DNA of 10,248 bases from NCBI GenBank assembly GCA_027577415.1, contig JANBQS010000362.1:9758-20005 (forward strand), written 5' to 3'. The notes under the pieces were generated by a model, which was given only the letters and a program-made list of their open reading frames with translations, did not search any database and was not told the origin of the DNA. Position numbers and translations under genes: made by a program. Position 1 is the stretch's first letter. Each line of letters opens with the position of its first letter. Positions 7,342 to 10,248 of this stretch are shown here, piece after piece. The stretch comes from Coemansia sp. RSA 922 (Eukaryota > Kickxellomycota > Kickxellomycetes > Kickxellales > Kickxellaceae).

Positions 7342-7693
7342 GGTTTACACAGGAAGGGCAGTATCAATAGTGGCTAGATGTTAACTTGCAAGAATAGGTG
7401 AAAAATGTAAAGGGTATAGTGCCTAAGCAAGTATAGATGGGTGAGTAGAAAGATGCAAATTTGTACTACTTTGCTGCTTCTAGCCATGGTCTGACTAGTC
7501 AGTACAGAATATCGGATTATACATCTATTGAACACGCCATTTTTTTCTCTAAAGTTGTTGGTAAACAAGTTGCAAAGATGATATGACCCTCCCCATCGGC
7601 CCGGTGGGCTGATTCACCAGTGATCGGCGCACATCAGGGAAGTCGGACACACGTGGGCACTTCTTTGCTAGAGATGCCTATAAATGAACTCGA
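7342..7693 (-). promoter_or_regulatory. Upstream region of the 53-residue gene, with a candidate uORF
   Basis: This 352-bp stretch separates the paralogue ending at 7694 from the 53-residue gene. It contains an ATG frame at 7487-7374 (37 codons, hydrophobic, no recognisable product), a 7-codon ATG frame just upstream of it, the 12-bp palindrome CTGACTAGTCAG (7491-7502), and a GC-rich patch near 7585-7610 in otherwise AT-rich DNA. No clear TATA box precedes the start. Confidence 0.3.
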
Positions 7694-7936
7694 TCAGCAG
7701 TCGCAGCCTCCAAGATCAGTGCAGCTACAAAAGAGAAGGCATTCTCCTATAGCGCTGCAGCATTCCACGCAACACATTACTATCCACATATCCCTCAAGT
7801 CAAAGCGATGCCAATAGGAGCAACACGAATCATCGTCCTCCTTAGCTACGCTGTTTTCAGAGGGAGTAGGAGGATATTGGGGCTCTACCACGGGCTGCGC
7901 GACTTCTTGAGCTGGGACGTAAGGCGGAGTAGTCAT
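7694..7936 (-). CDS. Small Cys-rich protein, paralogue A (CYSTM-like layout)
   Basis: Eighty residues from ATG 7936-7934 to TGA 7696-7694. Residues 1-23 are Pro/Tyr/Gln-rich (MTTPPYVPAQEVAQPV then EPQYPP), residues 24-37 are acidic, and residues 38-80 hold 11 cysteines: Cys38-39, then 55, 56, 59, 60, 66, 70, 72, 78 and 80. The hydrophobic Cys-rich end has the core CxECCxAxGxCLxxC and finishes CDC. A Pro/Tyr/Gln-rich head followed by a hydrophobic cysteine-rich tail is the layout of CYSTM-type stress-tolerance membrane proteins, but the exact CYSTM motif is not evident. The next gene upstream is a clear tandem paralogue. The frame extends upstream to 8092, but only through poly-T-derived Phe and without an ATG shared by the paralogue; the conserved MTTPPY start is chosen because both copies begin there. 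Confidence 0.8.
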   Translation of the reverse strand: MTTPPYVPAQEVAQPVVEPQYPPTPSENSVAKEDDDSCCSYWHRFDLRDMWIVMCCVECCSAIGECLLFCSCTDLGGCDC

Positions 7937-8217
7937 CAAAGAGTAGTAATGACAATGTACGTAATAGAAAAGCGGGTGTCCAAATGAAAAATGTAGAAAA
8001 AAAATCCTAATGTTAGCCAAAAAAAAAAAAGTCGTACTAACGCGTAAAATTAGAAAGAAAAAAATGTGCCAAGGCTGGCACTCAAAAAGCATGTATTTCT
8101 ATTCTTGGGAGTTCAGGGAGAGTGAGAAAAAAATTTCCATCCTGGAAGAACAAGAAATCCTCTCTTTAATGCCGTCGATCCTAAATAATTAGCATACATG
8201 TCCGTAAATGAAATCAA

Positions 8218-8451
8218 TCAGCAGTCGCAGTTTCCCAGAACAGCGCCGCAGCAGAAAAGGCAACTGCCTAAGGCATTGCAACATTCAAGACAGCTCGCTA
8301 TTATACACGCATCCATTATACTCTTGCAAGACCACGATGAGCACCACGAACCATCCTTAACTACGCTGTCTTCTTGCAAAGAGGGAGGATACTGGGGCTC
8401 TGCCACGGGCTGCGCAACTTCCTGTGCTGGGACGTAAGGAGGAGTGGTCAT
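8218..8451 (-). CDS. Small Cys-rich protein, paralogue B (CYSTM-like layout)
   Basis: Seventy-seven residues from ATG 8451-8449 to TGA 8220-8218. The first 16 residues are identical to paralogue A (MTTPPYVPAQEVAQPV), yet five of those codons differ silently (Thr2, Pro4, Ala9, Gln10, Val12), direct evidence that the protein sequence is under selection. Cysteines are at 37, 42, 49, 54, 57, 58, 64, 67, 68, 75 and 77: again 11 in total, with the shared core CLECCNALGSCL and the same CDC end. The middle (residues 24-50) has diverged strongly, with one short gap between the copies. The tail is hydrophobic enough to lie in or on a membrane, perhaps palmitoylated or metal-binding, which is inferred. 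The upstream DNA is partly shared with that of paralogue A. Confidence 0.8.
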   Translation of the reverse strand: MTTPPYVPAQEVAQPVAEPQYPPSLQEDSVVKDGSWCSSWSCKSIMDACIIASCLECCNALGSCLFCCGAVLGNCDC

Positions 8452-8731
8452 CTAAGGATAATACTGGCAATGTATGTAGAAATGAGTGTATCCAAAAATC
8501 CTAATATAAACTAAGAGGAAGAAGGGAAAAAAGTGGACTAAAAGCGTGGAAGAAGAAGAAAAAAGGAGCCAGACTTGGCATTCTCCTAAGAAAAAAAGCC
8601 TTTGAAAACTTGCATTGAAGCAAAGGAGCAAGAAACCTTTGACGCTGTCGGTTCAAAGACCATGGACACAAGAGAGCAGTTAACATTAATAGAGAAATAT
8701 ATAAACACGAGAAATAAAGCAAAGGCTGAAT

Positions 8732-10248
8732 CTAGTCGCGCTTGATCGGCGGCAGTTGGAACTCTTCCAGCAGATCGTCTTCCGAATCGATGCTGTATTC
8801 CAGAACGATCGGGATCTGGGCCTCCTCAGGGCCCGGAAACGGAGCCTGACCCTCGTCAAAGTTGGCTATCCGCCAGTTGAGTACCAGCTGGCCCGCGCGA
8901 TTCGGCACCTTCAGCTCCAACAGCACGGGCGCTCTTTGCGGATCCACCAGAGTTTCAGGATAAATCAATACTTCTTCATCCTGCACATAAAGACCAGCCG
9001 TAGTAGCCGCGCCGAAAGGCTGCCACATAACCTCCACAACCATGCCGCGACCCCTGTCTGCCATAAAGCGCACATACATGTATCGGGTTCTAGCCAAGGG
9101 TGCATCGGCTAGGTCAGACGCCGACCTAGGCGAATCCTTCTTGAACCCAAACCACGTGGCGTAGCTCTGCAGGGTCTGCGGCGAACTCATCGGACTGCCC
9201 CACGGCGAGCGCTGCTCAAAGTCCACTGGCGAAACGTCACATGTGTAGGAGTGGCGAGGCTCAGCATAAGAGACCTGCACTTGGTGACGCAAGCTCATAA
9301 ACGCCTTGCGCGGCAGATCCGGGTAGTTGCTCATAGGCACGCTGGGTACACAGCCGCCAGCCATATGCGAGCATCGACAGCCGCCGCCCAAAAACGACGG
9401 CAGACTGTGCGCTGGAATCTGTTTCAGCAGCTCCTCCGAATGGTCCTTGCCGAGGATGTGTATTTTGGAGATAACGCGCGGATCCAGCCACCCCTTGATC
9501 AGCTTCCACGCCGTGACAAACATATTGGGCGCATTCACCACATACGTCTTGAACATACACTCCGGGTAGTATAGCTGGTCCTTGGCCAGCATCTCGCGCA
9601 GCATATTCAGCGCCGGAATATGCGACAGCATGCCGATCGATATGCCAGCCAAATCGAATATCACCACTTGCTGAGAGATGTCGCGACCAGCCAACTGCGT
9701 GCACTCGGGAAACACCGTGCGACTGAGAAACTCTTGCATCAGGTAGTGGTACTCAAACAGCTCGCCCATAGAGCACTTTTTGGGAATGTCTTTGATGTGG
9801 TATCGCCCAATTCGCTCAATATACACGGGGTGGCCATCCTTGTCGCGTTTGTGCCAGCATCCGCCGCCAAAGTATTTGTTCACTTTGAGCTGGTACTCCT
9901 TCACCGTGATGCCCGGTGTGAGGTTGGCGTCAGCGACAGAGGCATATCCACGGATCGGGTAGGGCACGGGGTGCTGGTTATTGGCCTGGGCAACAGGGAG
10001 GTCGTCGATACCAGCGCTCTTCCGCCAGAGATACCACTCCTTGATCATGGCAGCCGATTTGTCCTACAGAAAAAGAGAAAGCAAGCCAGGCATATAAAAG
10101 TGTGGCACATTAGCAAGTGCACTTGATATTGAGTCGCACGATTTTTCTCATTCCGTTTATATCGAGAGAGGGTGTATACTTACAACGTCGAGTTGGCGGG
10201 CAACTGAGAACCTCCATATGTCCAAGTCAGTGCAATAGTCGTTTTCTT
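8732..10248 (-). CDS. Sec14-type CRAL-TRIO protein with GOLD-like C-terminus (5' end beyond right edge)
   Basis: Exon 2 is 10063-8732 (443 codons plus stop) and the previous exon is 10248-10184, still open at the edge. The earlier exon gives DIWRFSVARQLDV, which splices to DKSAAMIKEWYLWRK, forming the helical CRAL-TRIO N segment. The lipid-binding CRAL-TRIO domain lies at about 9871-9380: DGHPVYIERIGR, VVIFDLAGISIGM, FKTYVVNAPNMFVTAW, then WLDPRVISKIHILG and LPSFLGG, matching Sec14 and SEC14L proteins closely. These proteins bind and exchange phosphatidylinositol, phosphatidylcholine or other hydrophobic ligands and support phosphoinositide synthesis. A linker follows with a Cys/Gly cluster (GGGCRCSHMAGGC) and Ser/Pro-rich sequence. 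A beta-rich region at about 9085-8794 (YVRFMADRGRGMVVEV to QLVLNWRIANFD) resembles the GOLD domain of SEC14L proteins, less surely. The tail is acidic. Starting at the internal ATG 10048 would cut the N-terminal helices. Confidence 0.92.
10064..10183 (-). other. Intron of the Sec14-type gene (120 nt)
   Basis: The donor GTAAGT (10183-10178) is a perfect consensus. The acceptor TTTTTCTGTAG ends at 10064, and a likely branch site GCTAAT lies about 45 nt before it. The intron is phase 0 and joins LDV to DKS, matching the conserved CRAL-TRIO N-terminal helix. Confidence 0.93.

Larger units (their letters stand above)
7675..8610 (-). repeat. Diverged tandem duplication of about 524 bp
   Basis: The two paralogues are offset by 524 bp. 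Similarity covers the coding regions, about 20 bp past the stop codons (ATGCCTATAAATGAAC against ATGTCCGTAAATGAAA), and the upstream DNA: the motifs AATGTAYGTA, GTGTCCAAA/GTATCCAAA, AAATCCTAAT and GCCARRCTTGGCAYTC (approximate) occur in the same order before both starts. The copies are well diverged, so the duplication is not recent. Confidence 0.75.

Noticed and set aside
7491..7502. Perfect 12-bp palindrome CTGACTAGTCAG
   Set aside because: A palindrome of this length is expected a few times by chance in 10 kb, and there is no further symmetry around it.
7937..8092. N-terminal extension of Cys-rich paralogue A
   Set aside because: The extension starts at a non-ATG codon, is translated mostly from poly-T tracts, and is absent from paralogue B, which begins at the same MTTPPY methionine.
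8621..8641. Inverted repeat CAAAGG/CCTTTG with a 9-nt loop
   Set aside because: The arms are only 6 bp in AT-rich intergenic DNA, too weak to call a structured RNA or terminator.

Overview
This looks like nuclear DNA of a fungus with a compact genome. Three genes have unmistakable eukaryotic products: Vps34 (class III PI 3-kinase), CCT1/TCP-1 alpha, and a Sec14-type CRAL-TRIO protein. Two of these carry short GT-AG introns (135 and 120 nt) that I located by joining conserved protein sequence across them. Intergenic gaps are short, and promoters and 3' ends carry TATA, CCAAT and AATAAA-like signals. The Sec14 protein seems to end in a GOLD-like domain, a layout known from animals and some early-diverging fungi; placing the organism among early-diverging fungi is only an inference.

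Layout, left to right. (1) 1-458, minus: 5' part of a gene for a secreted or membrane protein with a signal peptide and a perfect-frame 48-bp (16-residue) tandem repeat, running off the left edge, with a recognisable promoter at about 641-717. (2) 720-1769: about 1 kb with no gene I can support, only candidate exons. (3) 1770-2279, minus: small protein with a C-terminal KA1 domain but no kinase. (4) 2504-5059, plus: intronless VPS34, divergent from the KA1 gene across a 224-bp shared promoter with two identical TGACATCA elements. (5) 5128-6939, minus: CCT1 in two exons, only 68 bp from the VPS34 stop. (6) 7180-7341, minus: unlisted 53-residue protein ending in a run of four cysteines. (7) 7694-7936 and 8218-8451, minus: tandem paralogues of a small Pro/Tyr-rich, Cys-rich protein resembling CYSTM-type proteins in layout. 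(8) 8732-10248, minus: Sec14/CRAL-TRIO protein with one intron, its N-terminus beyond the right edge.

How the genes relate. CCT1 and VPS34 are housekeeping genes (cytosolic chaperonin; PI3P synthesis for autophagy and endosomes). VPS34, the CRAL-TRIO protein and the KA1 protein all belong to families that touch acidic phospholipids or phosphoinositides. Fungal gene order is weak evidence for shared function, so I offer this only as a hypothesis. The most novel material is the family of short cysteine-tailed proteins between CCT1 and SEC14, and the kinase-less KA1 protein. No tRNA, rRNA, transposon or CRISPR array was recognised.
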